8,414 nucleotides of DNA from Oscillospiraceae bacterium. GTDB lineage: Bacteria > Bacillota > Clostridia > Oscillospirales > Acutalibacteraceae. This document shows positions 1-6,161 of the stretch, piece by piece. The stretch is from the NCBI GenBank assembly GCA_902795765.1, contig CADBMQ010000157.1, positions 1 through 8,414 of the forward strand, read 5' to 3'. Positions within the stretch are counted from its first letter, which is position 1. Each line of letters starts with the position of its first letter. Made by a program: the position numbers and the translations under genes. The notes beneath the pieces were generated by a model. It was not told the DNA's origin and ran no database searches. It saw nothing but the letters and a program-made list of their open reading frames with translations.

Positions 1-704
1 CGTATCTCCAAATCTTTCAAGTCACGCCATTTTCCTTGTGGGAGCATTCCAAGTCGCACACCACCGATTGCAATTCGTTTCAAACGGACAAGTTCAAGCC
101 CAACTGCCTCGCACATTCTACGAATTTGACGGTTTTTACCTTCTGAAATAGTAACTAAAAGTACAACTCTATTTTCTTCGCTCAATGCCACAGAAACGTC
201 AGCAGGACGTGTTTTATATCCATCATCAAGAGTTACACCTATAATGAGTGAGTTGAGTTGCTCATCTCTTAGCGGAGGTCGAACTGTTACACGATATGTT
301 TTCGGAACATGGCAACGGGGATGAGTCATATAATTAGCAAATTCACCGTCATTTGTAAATAAAAGCAAACCTTCCGAATCTTTGTCAAGTCTGCCAACAG
401 GATATACACGCTCAGGAACATCTTCAAGTAGCATATCGACGCTTTTTCTGCCAAGTTCATCGTTCATTGTTGTAACAAATCCACGAGGTTTATGAAGCAT
501 AATATATCTACGTTCACGAGATGCTTTTATCAATTTTTTCTCATAAGTTATTCTATCTTTTCTTGGATCAATTTTGTCGCCAAGTTTGGCAATTCTGCCG
601 TTTACACGAATTTTGCCTTCTTCGATAAGTTGCTCGGCTTTTCGGCGTGAAGCGACGCCACATTCTGCAACGTATTTTTGCAAACGTATTTTTTCAACAG
701 CCAT
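1..704 (-). CDS. rluB: RluB/RsuA-family 23S rRNA pseudouridine synthase (3' end cut by window edge)
   Basis: Translating the minus strand from the ATG at 704-702 gives 234 codons with no stop before the left edge. The family is about 235-245 residues, so only the last few residues are missing. Residues 1-60 are an S4 RNA-binding domain (IRLQKYVAECGVASRRKAEQ). The catalytic domain holds the RluB/RsuA signature VGRLDKDSEGLLLFTNDG with catalytic Asp107, and the late motif GKNRQIRRMCEAVG. Family members isomerise a uridine to pseudouridine in 23S rRNA (helix 89 region for RluB) in the cytoplasm. RsuA-type or RluE/RluF-type specificity cannot be excluded from sequence alone, but the scpAB/dacF neighbourhood is the usual one for rluB in Firmicutes. 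It lies 18 bases behind dacF, with only a weak GGAATTG ribosome site, so it is probably translated from the operon message. Confidence 0.93.
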   Translation of the reverse strand, partial: MAVEKIRLQKYVAECGVASRRKAEQLIEEGKIRVNGRIAKLGDKIDPRKDRITYEKKLIKASRERRYIMLHKPRGFVTTMNDELGRKSVDMLLEDVPERVYPVGRLDKDSEGLLLFTNDGEFANYMTHPRCHVPKTYRVTVRPPLRDEQLNSLIIGVTLDDGYKTRPADVSVALSEENRVVLLVTISEGKNRQIRRMCEAVGLELVRLKRIAIGGVRLGMLPQGKWRDLKDLEI

Positions 705-722
705 TTTATTATCAATTCCAAT

Positions 723-1835
723 CTATACAAATAATAATTTAAAAAAATAATCTATAAAACTTATTTTATTTTCGCTAATAATTATAGCAGATTTTTCTGC
801 TGTTGTAAACTGTATTTCTCCGATTTTTTTGTCATTAAGATAGTAAACAGCTTTTCCAACCTGTTCGTTATATTCCAAAGGAGCATATAAATATTTCGGC
901 AACATTATTTTACATTCAATTTTTGCAGTTGAATTTTCGGGTAAATAACAAGAAAAAATATTGTGTTTGATTGAAACAATATTTTTTGTGCCACCACACA
1001 CGTGAACTTTATTTGGCAAATCTTTGGTATATTCGTATTTTTTTAGAGAAGAGAAGGCGTTTTTATGTAAAGTTTTGTTGTCGTTCCAATCATCTGATGC
1101 ATTTAGTGTAACGACAATAACACTTGCTCCATCTCGCTCACAAGCACTTACTAAACAGCGTCCAGATTTTTTGGTAAATCCTGTTTTAACGCCAATGCAA
1201 CCATCTAATTCACTGAGTAAGCGATTATGGTTTGAGTATGTTCGAGTTGTGTTGCCGTTGTTGTAAACTGCCTTGTGCTTTTTGGTTGAGACTATTTTTT
1301 TGAAAGTATCGTTTTCAAGCGCTTTTGCAGTTAAAATAGCCATATCACGAGCAGTTGTATAGTGTCCATCGGAATCAAGACCGCTTGGGGTAACAAAGTG
1401 ACTTGATTTCATACCAAGTTTCAATGCGGTTTCGTTCATTAAATTAGCAAATGATTTTAAACTACCACAAATTGCATAGGCGATACAGTTTGCACAATCA
1501 TTTCCTGATTCAAGCATTAAACCATAGCAAAGCTCAAATAGAGAAATCTCGTCACCAGAGCAAAGACCTGCACTTGTACCCTCAACTTTTAACATATCGC
1601 TATTAACTTTAATTTTCTTATTTAAATCAGGTTGATTACAAGCAATAAATCCTGTCAAAATTTTTGTTGTACTCGCCATTGTCATTTGTTTGTCAATGTT
1701 GCAATAGTCCAAAAATTCATTTGTTAAAGGATAGTAAACTGCATAAGATATAGCCGAATATGCATCAACTTTAAAATAGATATTTGAATATATAAAAATT
1801 AGACATACTATAATAGAAAAAATCTTCTTGAACAT
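723..1835 (-). CDS. dacF: D-alanyl-D-alanine carboxypeptidase (DacF/PBP5-type, peptidase S11)
   Basis: A 370-residue low-molecular-weight penicillin-binding protein that removes the terminal D-Ala from peptidoglycan pentapeptides outside the membrane. I start it at the ATG at 1835-1833. This opens directly on a signal peptide (MFKKIFSIIVCLIFIYS, probable cleavage near VDA-25) and has AGGTG six bases upstream. An in-frame ATG at 1877 would add 14 residues ahead of the signal peptide and has no ribosome site. All three active-site motifs are present in this numbering: STTK with Ser55 and Lys58, SGN at 110-112, KTG at 217-219. The PSGLDSDGHYTTARDMA block is typical of S11. A PBP5-like C-terminal beta domain follows, and the hydrophobic tail IDYFFKLLFV could anchor the protein to the membrane. 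In endospore formers DacF-type enzymes set spore cortex cross-linking. A housekeeping DacA-like role is the alternative. Confidence 0.93.
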   Translation of the reverse strand: MFKKIFSIIVCLIFIYSNIYFKVDAYSAISYAVYYPLTNEFLDYCNIDKQMTMASTTKILTGFIACNQPDLNKKIKVNSDMLKVEGTSAGLCSGDEISLFELCYGLMLESGNDCANCIAYAICGSLKSFANLMNETALKLGMKSSHFVTPSGLDSDGHYTTARDMAILTAKALENDTFKKIVSTKKHKAVYNNGNTTRTYSNHNRLLSELDGCIGVKTGFTKKSGRCLVSACERDGASVIVVTLNASDDWNDNKTLHKNAFSSLKKYEYTKDLPNKVHVCGGTKNIVSIKHNIFSCYLPENSTAKIECKIMLPKYLYAPLEYNEQVGKAVYYLNDKKIGEIQFTTAEKSAIIISENKISFIDYFFKLLFV

Positions 1836-1839
1836 AACA

Positions 1840-1874
1840 AACACCTGCCGTTTTAATAATATGCGACAGGTGTT
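1840..1874 (-). promoter_or_regulatory. RNA hairpin sequestering the dacF ribosome-binding site
   Basis: On the minus-strand transcript, 11 bases (1874-1864, AACACCTGTCG) pair completely with 1850-1840 (CGGCAGGTGTT), with one U-G pair and a 13-base A/U-rich loop. The second arm contains the whole AGGTG ribosome site (1846-1842) of dacF. No U-run follows, so this is not a terminator. The hairpin begins seven bases after the gerW stop codon, so a ribosome finishing gerW would cover the first arm. The structure is seen; the control by coupled translation is inferred. Confidence 0.6.
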
Positions 1875-1881
1875 CATTTAA

Positions 1882-2271
1882 TTATTTTTCGGATTCAGTT
1901 TCTTTGTTTTTATTTTTCGAGAAAGTTGATTTAAGTTTTTCGGCAATTTCTGGAATCATAGCAACAATTCCTTCGCTTGATGAAGTTTCTGTTTTTACAG
2001 GAACAATATCAACTTTTCCATCAGCCAAAACAAGAAAAGCGACAGGGGTAACTGACATACCTGCACCGCCACCACCACCAAAAATAGCACGTTGTGATTT
2101 AGTTGGAAAATCTGAACCACCGGATGCAAATCCGTATGAAACTTTTGAAATCGGAATAACTTTTATACCATCAGCAAGTTCGATGGTTTCACCGACAATA
2201 GTATCAGCAGTAGCCATAGATTTCAATTTTTCCATAGTTGTTTCCATTATGCCGTTAATTTTTTCACTCAT
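1882..2271 (-). CDS. ytfJ: GerW/YtfJ-family sporulation protein
   Basis: A 129-residue cytoplasmic-type protein of the GerW (YtfJ) family. Visible family marks are the N-terminal helix (INGIMETTMEKLKSM), the stretch ADTIVGETIELADGIKVIPISKVSYGFASGG, a run of five glycines at 65-69, and VTPVAFLVLADGKVDIVPV. The charged tail (KNKNKETESEK) is not conserved. In Bacillus subtilis YtfJ/GerW is needed for germination involving the cortex-lytic enzyme SleB; its biochemical activity is unknown. The start is the ATG at 2271. A GTG at 2280 in the same frame lies only two bases after the AAAGGA site and is too close to use, whereas the ATG is 11 bases away. It follows DUF2953 and precedes dacF, the usual order in Clostridia. 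It suggests, but does not prove, that the organism makes spores, because GerW homologues also occur in organisms not known to sporulate. Confidence 0.9.
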   Translation of the reverse strand: MSEKINGIMETTMEKLKSMATADTIVGETIELADGIKVIPISKVSYGFASGGSDFPTKSQRAIFGGGGGAGMSVTPVAFLVLADGKVDIVPVKTETSSSEGIVAMIPEIAEKLKSTFSKNKNKETESEK

Positions 2272-2293
2272 TTTATACACAATCCTTTCATAA

Positions 2294-2926
2294 TCAATCT
2301 TTGATAATATTAAATATTATTTTAAACACCGCCCGAAATCCACTTGCAGTTAGATGTAAGGGAAGTGTATGAAATACAATTAAAAATCTAACATCATTGC
2401 TTTTTGCAGTATAGTCGACTTTCGCATCGACAATCTGTTTTTTTATATCAAGTCTACTAGATAATAAACCTATTGTTGGATAGAATACAGTACAAAACTT
2501 ACCATATTCTATCGCAAGTTCATCAGCGGTTTTACTTTCATCTCCCAGCACAACATTAACATATAATGGATTTATATGAATATGATGCGTAAGCTTGGGA
2601 ATTTCTTTTAAAATTGGAGCAATAATTGAGTCTTTGATAAAAGTCACAGTTTCAGTAGAACTGCGATCTTTTTTTATTTTGCTCCAAATTCCTTCTTTTT
2701 TTTCTGCACTTTTCTTTGTTTTTGTTTTATTGTCAGATTTTTTTGATTTTTTGTTGTTTTTTACCTTAGTTTTTTTCTTGGATTTTTTTGAAGTATCAAA
2801 CTTGATGAAACCATAATAAAAAGCAACATTAACATCGTCAGTTTTAATAACTTTAATTCTAATCGGAATAATCAAAACAAGAAAAACAAACGCAACAATA
2901 CCACCGATTATATATAATGCAAGCAT
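2294..2926 (-). CDS. DUF2953-type single-pass membrane protein
   Basis: A 210-residue protein with one N-terminal membrane segment (residues 2-24, LALYIIGGIVAFVFLVLIIP). It then has a short beta-like stretch (VNVAFYYGFIKFD), a very lysine-rich linker at about 46-85, and a C-terminal domain from about 95 (IKDSIIAPILKEIPKLTHHIHINPLYVNVVLG...). This layout, and the position between scpB and gerW/ytfJ, match the uncharacterised DUF2953 family of Clostridia and Bacilli, whose function is unknown. The start ATG follows the scpB stop with no gap (TAA then ATG), and an AGGCGG site lies within the scpB end, so translation is probably coupled. The linker is exceptionally basic and likely sits on the cytoplasmic side or binds anionic polymer or membrane; that is inference. 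The family call is recognition of layout and context, not a search. Confidence 0.75.
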   Translation of the reverse strand: MLALYIIGGIVAFVFLVLIIPIRIKVIKTDDVNVAFYYGFIKFDTSKKSKKKTKVKNNKKSKKSDNKTKTKKSAEKKEGIWSKIKKDRSSTETVTFIKDSIIAPILKEIPKLTHHIHINPLYVNVVLGDESKTADELAIEYGKFCTVFYPTIGLLSSRLDIKKQIVDAKVDYTAKSNDVRFLIVFHTLPLHLTASGFRAVFKIIFNIIKD

Positions 2927-3496
2927 TTATTCATTACCGCCTGATTCAGTATTGTTATCCTCATTTTCCACTTTTTCTACTTCTTCGTCCTTTTGTGGAA
3001 GAGGAGGTAAATCGTCAAGACTTTTAAGCGAAAAGCATCTCAAAAATGTATCGGTAGTACCATAAATAAGTGGACGACCGGGAAGTTCAAGTCTACCTTT
3101 TTCTTCAATAAGTCCTTTATCATACAAACTTGCAACAACGCCCGAACAATCCACACCACGAACCTGCTCGATAAAACTTTTGGTAACAGGTTGGTTATAA
3201 GCAATAACCGCAAGCACTTCAAAGGCCGCTTGTGACAGAGGCGCATTACGCTTAATTTCCAACATCTCTTTAACATAAGAGAAATATTCTTCTCTCGAAC
3301 AAAGCTGATATTTTCCTGCAAGCTCAACCAATTTGAAACCTCGTGACTGCTCGTTATACTCATTAGAAAGTTGTTGAGCGAGTTGTTCGATTTCTTTTTC
3401 AGATTTGTCCATTACACTTGCAAGTCTATCTTTACCAACAGGCTCTCCTGCGGCAAAAATCAACGATTCCAATATCGATAAATCTCTATTCTGCAT
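2927..3496 (-). CDS. scpB: Segregation and condensation protein B
   Basis: A 189-residue protein, close to the usual 190-200. It has the two winged-helix domains of ScpB: the first at about 1-80 (ILESLIFAAGEPVGKDRLASVM), the second at about 85-165. The second carries the family-diagnostic blocks LSQAAFEVLAVIAYNQPVTK, RGVDCSGVVASLYDKGLIEE, GRPLIYGTTDTFLRCFSL and LDDLPPLP. ScpB dimers bind the central part of ScpA and form the SMC-ScpAB condensin complex that organises and separates the replicated chromosome. The acidic, low-complexity C-terminal tail (EEVEKVENEDNN) is normal. The start ATG lies inside the end of scpA (11-base overlap), with an AAGGTGG site nine bases upstream, which is the standard coupled scpA-scpB arrangement. 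Confidence 0.97.
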   Translation of the reverse strand: MQNRDLSILESLIFAAGEPVGKDRLASVMDKSEKEIEQLAQQLSNEYNEQSRGFKLVELAGKYQLCSREEYFSYVKEMLEIKRNAPLSQAAFEVLAVIAYNQPVTKSFIEQVRGVDCSGVVASLYDKGLIEEKGRLELPGRPLIYGTTDTFLRCFSLKSLDDLPPLPQKDEEVEKVENEDNNTESGGNE

Positions 3497-4223
3497 CAGT
3501 TTGAGCCACCTTAGATGAATTTTCTATATAATTAACAATAACTTCGCCGTTTTTTTCTTCGGTTGCAATTCGTTTACCTTTAAGTAATTCAAGAATTGCA
3601 AGAAATGTTGCAACAACTTCTGAACGGCTATTTGATTCACGAAACATTTCTGCGAATTTAACACTTTTTCTTCGTTTAAACTTGCGAAGAACAGTAATGA
3701 TACCAGATGAAACGGATACAATTTTTTTATGAACAATACCCGAAAAAGCTTTCACATCGGGTGGTAGTTTGCGAAGTCCACGTCCAGCAGCATCTTCGTA
3801 ATACTTAACCAAAACAGTCGCATCGTGATTTCTTTTATATGTTTTGTCAATATCAACACGAACAGGCTCACGGACAAACATTTTAAATCCTTCTGTTCGT
3901 TCCGAAAGCATAGCGGCAATAAGTTTGCAAGTTTGATATTCAATAAGTTCACCTTGCAATTCCTTTTTCAGTTCTTCTGTCTCTTCGTACTTAGGCAATA
4001 ACGAAACCGACTTTATATATATCAACCTTGCAGCCATTTCCAAAAATTCACTTGCAACGTCCATATCTTCTTGTTGAAGTTTGTTGATATAGTCCATATA
4101 CTGATCAACAAGTTCACTAATTTTTATATCGTAAATATTAAGTTTGTTTTTTGATATGAGATGAAGCAAAAGGTCGAGAGGACCTTCAAAATCATCTAAT
4201 CTAAAAGATAAAGTTGAATTCAT
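3486..4223 (-). CDS. scpA: Segregation and condensation protein A (kleisin)
   Basis: A 245-residue kleisin subunit of bacterial condensin. The N-terminal part starts with the conserved FRLDDFEGPLDLLLHLI and continues through KLNIYDIKISELVDQYMDYI and ASEFLEMAARLIYIKSVSLLP; in the family this region binds the SMC neck. The middle (about 85-165) is the variable ScpB-binding part. The C-terminal winged helix includes RKSVKFAEMF, SRSEVVATFLAILELLKGKRI, and in the family binds the SMC head cap. The AGGTG ribosome site begins on the base after the M50 stop codon, four bases before the ATG, so scpA is probably coupled to the protease gene. No smc gene lies in this window. Confidence 0.97.
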   Translation of the reverse strand: MNSTLSFRLDDFEGPLDLLLHLISKNKLNIYDIKISELVDQYMDYINKLQQEDMDVASEFLEMAARLIYIKSVSLLPKYEETEELKKELQGELIEYQTCKLIAAMLSERTEGFKMFVREPVRVDIDKTYKRNHDATVLVKYYEDAAGRGLRKLPPDVKAFSGIVHKKIVSVSSGIITVLRKFKRRKSVKFAEMFRESNSRSEVVATFLAILELLKGKRIATEEKNGEVIVNYIENSSKVAQTDAE

Positions 4224-4232
4224 TATACACCT

Positions 4233-4910
4233 CTATGCCAAACCAAATATCATTAGAAGAAAACCATATATGGTGTTTGTTGCTGTGCCAATAATATTAG
4301 AAAACGAGCCGAGTGCAATAAGAGCAAGTGTTACATATAAAAGAATGCTTTCGTATTGCATAATTTTATAATATGTTTTATCGCCGACAATCAATCCTAA
4401 AATTCGAGAGCCATCAAGTGGTGGTAATGGAATTAAATTGAAAACGGCAAGAGATATATTTATTATAGCACCATATTGAAAAATCATCATTATTGTTTGT
4501 CCAACAATAAGAGGCATTTGGATACTTAACGATATCCAAACAAAAACTCTCATAAAAAATACGAACAAAACCGCCATCAAAAGGTTAGAAACAGGGCCTG
4601 CAAGCGCTACCAAAGCCATATCTCGCTTCGGCTTTTTGAAGTTGTACATATTAACAGGAACAGGTTTTGCAAAACCAAAGCCACAAATCAAAATAAGTAC
4701 CGAACCAATCAGGTCAAGATGACGAGCCGGATTCATTGAAATGCGTTTTTGAAATTTAGCAGTAGGGTCACCAAGCCAATATGCCATAAGTCCATGGGCT
4801 GATTCATGAACAGGAAAACAAACTAATAATATGATAACAGCCGTAACGAGTGTGCTTATTAAACCATATATGTTTCCTTGACGGACACTTTGTATAAAAT
4901 CTAATAACAT
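4233..4910 (-). CDS. Site-2 protease family (M50) membrane metalloprotease
   Basis: A 225-residue integral membrane protein with about five to six hydrophobic segments. The zinc-binding HESAH motif (His35, Glu36, His39) sits in the first core helix. The second metal-ligand motif NLIPLPPLDGSR (Asp166) sits in a later one. Between them are GFGFAKPVPVN at 77-87 and the AGPVSN motif at 104-109, both typical of short M50B proteins such as YwhC. There is no PDZ or CBS domain, so it is neither RseP-like nor SpoIVFB-like with a CBS tail. The substrate is unknown; family members cut membrane-embedded regulators. It is the first gene of the operon, with an AGGAG site nine bases before the ATG and a promoter about 35 bases further upstream, and a nine-base gap to scpA. 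This protease next to scpAB is a recurrent order in Firmicutes. Confidence 0.93.
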   Translation of the reverse strand: MLLDFIQSVRQGNIYGLISTLVTAVIILLVCFPVHESAHGLMAYWLGDPTAKFQKRISMNPARHLDLIGSVLILICGFGFAKPVPVNMYNFKKPKRDMALVALAGPVSNLLMAVLFVFFMRVFVWISLSIQMPLIVGQTIMMIFQYGAIINISLAVFNLIPLPPLDGSRILGLIVGDKTYYKIMQYESILLYVTLALIALGSFSNIIGTATNTIYGFLLMIFGLA

Positions 4911-4940
4911 TATTTTAATCTCCTAGATACATATATATCT

Positions 4941-4969
4941 ATTATATAAAATTTTACCTAAAAAAGCAA
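4941..4969 (-). promoter_or_regulatory. Sigma-A type promoter of the M50-scpAB-gerW-dacF-rluB operon
   Basis: Reading the minus strand, TTGCTT (4969-4964) and a perfect TATAAT (4946-4941) are 17 bases apart. A better -35 match, TTGACT at 4974-4969, would leave 22 bases to the same -10 and is therefore less likely. Transcription would begin near 4934, giving a leader of about 24 bases. Confidence 0.55.
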
Positions 4970-4987
4970 GTCAAAATCTATCCTTTG

Positions 4988-5016
4988 TTGCAATTCATAT
5001 TAAAATATGATATTAT
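4988..5016 (+). promoter_or_regulatory. Sigma-A type promoter of the xer gene
   Basis: TTGCAA (4988-4993) and TATTAT (5011-5016) are separated by exactly 17 bases. Transcription would start near 5023, about 29 bases before the ATG. It stands back to back with the operon promoter; the two -35 boxes are about 18 bases apart. Confidence 0.65.
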
Positions 5017-5051
5017 ATTAACAGATTATTTGAAAGGGGTGTGTGCATTTA

Positions 5052-6017
5052 ATGATAAGTTACGCCGAAATGCCTGAAATTATACGGGAATATATGGTAT
5101 ATATTCAAACAATTAAAGGCAGATCTAAATCAACGGCTGACATATATTATCGTGATATTCGTGCTTTTTTCAGATATTTAAAATGCTACAAGTTTGGAAC
5201 TATCAGTCAAGATGAAATTGAAACTGCGGATATTTCTGATTTGACCTTATCGCAAGTAAAATCGGTCACCTTAATGGACGCTTACGGATATATGGTTTAT
5301 TGTAAAAATGAATGTAACAATAACGCAAAAACCCAAGCTCGTAAAACCACAAGCATTAAGCAATATTATCGTTATCTTGCAAATCGAGCTCATAAAATTG
5401 AAACAAGTCCGCTCGAGGAGCTTGATCCACCTAAAATTGGCAAGTCATTGCCAAAATATCTCACACTTGAACAAAGCAAACGTGTTCTTGATAGTGTTGA
5501 TGGACCATTTAAAGAACGAAACTATGCTATTGTTACGTTGTTTTTGAATTGTGGTCTGCGACTTGCCGAACTTTGTTCACTCAATTTGCGTGATATAAAT
5601 TTCACAGATAAAATAGTCGTTGTAACAGGAAAGGGAAATAAACAACGGCAAATTTTTTTGAATAATGCCTGTGTTGTTGCGATTAAGGATTATATAGAAG
5701 TCAGAAAACCGTCAAAGCCTGATGAAAAGGCGCTTTTTGTTAGCAAACGTGGCACGAGAATTAGCAGAAGAATGGTTGAACAGATTATAACAGATTTGCT
5801 TAATCGCTCTGATTTAGGTGGTATGGGACTGTCAACTCACAAATTACGTCATACGGCCGCAACTCTTATGCATCAGTATGGTAAAGTGGATATTCGTGTT
5901 TTGCAAGAGATTTTAGGTCATGAAAATCTCGGCACGACAGAAATATATACTCATTTATCTAATGAGCAAATTCAAAAAGCGATTGATTCAAATCCTCTTG
6001 CTAATCAAAAAAAATAA
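5052..6017 (+). CDS. xerD: XerC/XerD-type tyrosine recombinase
   Basis: A 321-residue site-specific recombinase. The N-terminal SAM-like DNA-binding domain covers about 5-115 (IIREYMVYIQTIKGRSKSTADIYYRDI...). The C-terminal catalytic domain begins near 130 (LPKYLTLEQSKRVLD). All six catalytic residues are seen: Arg170 (NCGLRLAEL), Lys194 (GKGNKQR), His263 and Arg266 (THKLRH), His290 (LGHENLG) and nucleophile Tyr299 (IYTH). Chromosomal Xer proteins resolve chromosome dimers at dif. Whether this is XerC, XerD or a lone Xer cannot be settled here, and the symbol is tentative. Nothing nearby indicates an integrase: no attachment repeats and no phage or element genes. The ATG at 5052 is preferred over the in-frame GTG at 5043 because the AAAGGGGTG site (5033-5041) is 10 bases from the ATG but overlaps or touches the GTG. 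It is transcribed divergently from the scpAB operon. Confidence 0.93.
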   Translation: MISYAEMPEIIREYMVYIQTIKGRSKSTADIYYRDIRAFFRYLKCYKFGTISQDEIETADISDLTLSQVKSVTLMDAYGYMVYCKNECNNNAKTQARKTTSIKQYYRYLANRAHKIETSPLEELDPPKIGKSLPKYLTLEQSKRVLDSVDGPFKERNYAIVTLFLNCGLRLAELCSLNLRDINFTDKIVVVTGKGNKQRQIFLNNACVVAIKDYIEVRKPSKPDEKALFVSKRGTRISRRMVEQIITDLLNRSDLGGMGLSTHKLRHTAATLMHQYGKVDIRVLQEILGHENLGTTEIYTHLSNEQIQKAIDSNPLANQKK

Positions 6018-6085
6018 GGTTCAATTCATTATGCTATTTAAAGCAAAAGATAAAAGTGAGCCAATACAACGGAAATTAAAAATGA

Positions 6086-6112
6086 CCTTGATAAAATTCA
6101 AGGCCTTTTTTT
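6086..6112 (+). terminator. Intrinsic terminator of xer, probably bidirectional
   Basis: CCTTGA (6086-6091) pairs with TCAAGG (6098-6103) around a six-base loop, followed by CC and seven Ts (6106-6112). Read on the minus strand the same stem is followed, after TCA, by five Ts, so it can also end the acyltransferase transcript coming from the right, though more weakly. The 144 bases between the xer stop and the acyltransferase stop hold nothing else that I can support. Confidence 0.8.
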
Positions 6113-6161
6113 AAAATATTTGTTTACTCTAAGAAGAGAGATTATCACTTGTTTTTATAAA

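Noticed and set aside
1836..1877. Longer dacF start at ATG 1877, adding 14 residues
   Set aside because: It lacks a ribosome site, puts charged residues ahead of a clear signal peptide, and consists of the hairpin sequence; the ATG at 1835 has an AGGTG site at the right distance.
2595..2816. Plus-strand hydrophobic reading frame opposite DUF2953 (FFVFVLLSDFFDFLLFF)
   Set aside because: It is the antisense shadow of the lysine-rich linker: AAA/AAG codons read as TTT/CTT. There is no promoter or ribosome site.
5043..6017. Xer gene as an integrase of a mobile element
   Set aside because: No direct repeats, tRNA-end duplication, excisionase or cargo genes are visible near it. The tRNA-Gln gene is more than 2 kb away and intact, and the protein looks like a housekeeping Xer.
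6031..6114. A 27-codon plus-strand reading frame (MLFKAKDKSEPIQRKLKMTL...) just after xer
   Set aside because: It runs through the terminator hairpin and its T-run (the ending KAFF is the terminator itself) and has only a weak, distant AAGG. It is best read as the xer 3' untranslated region.
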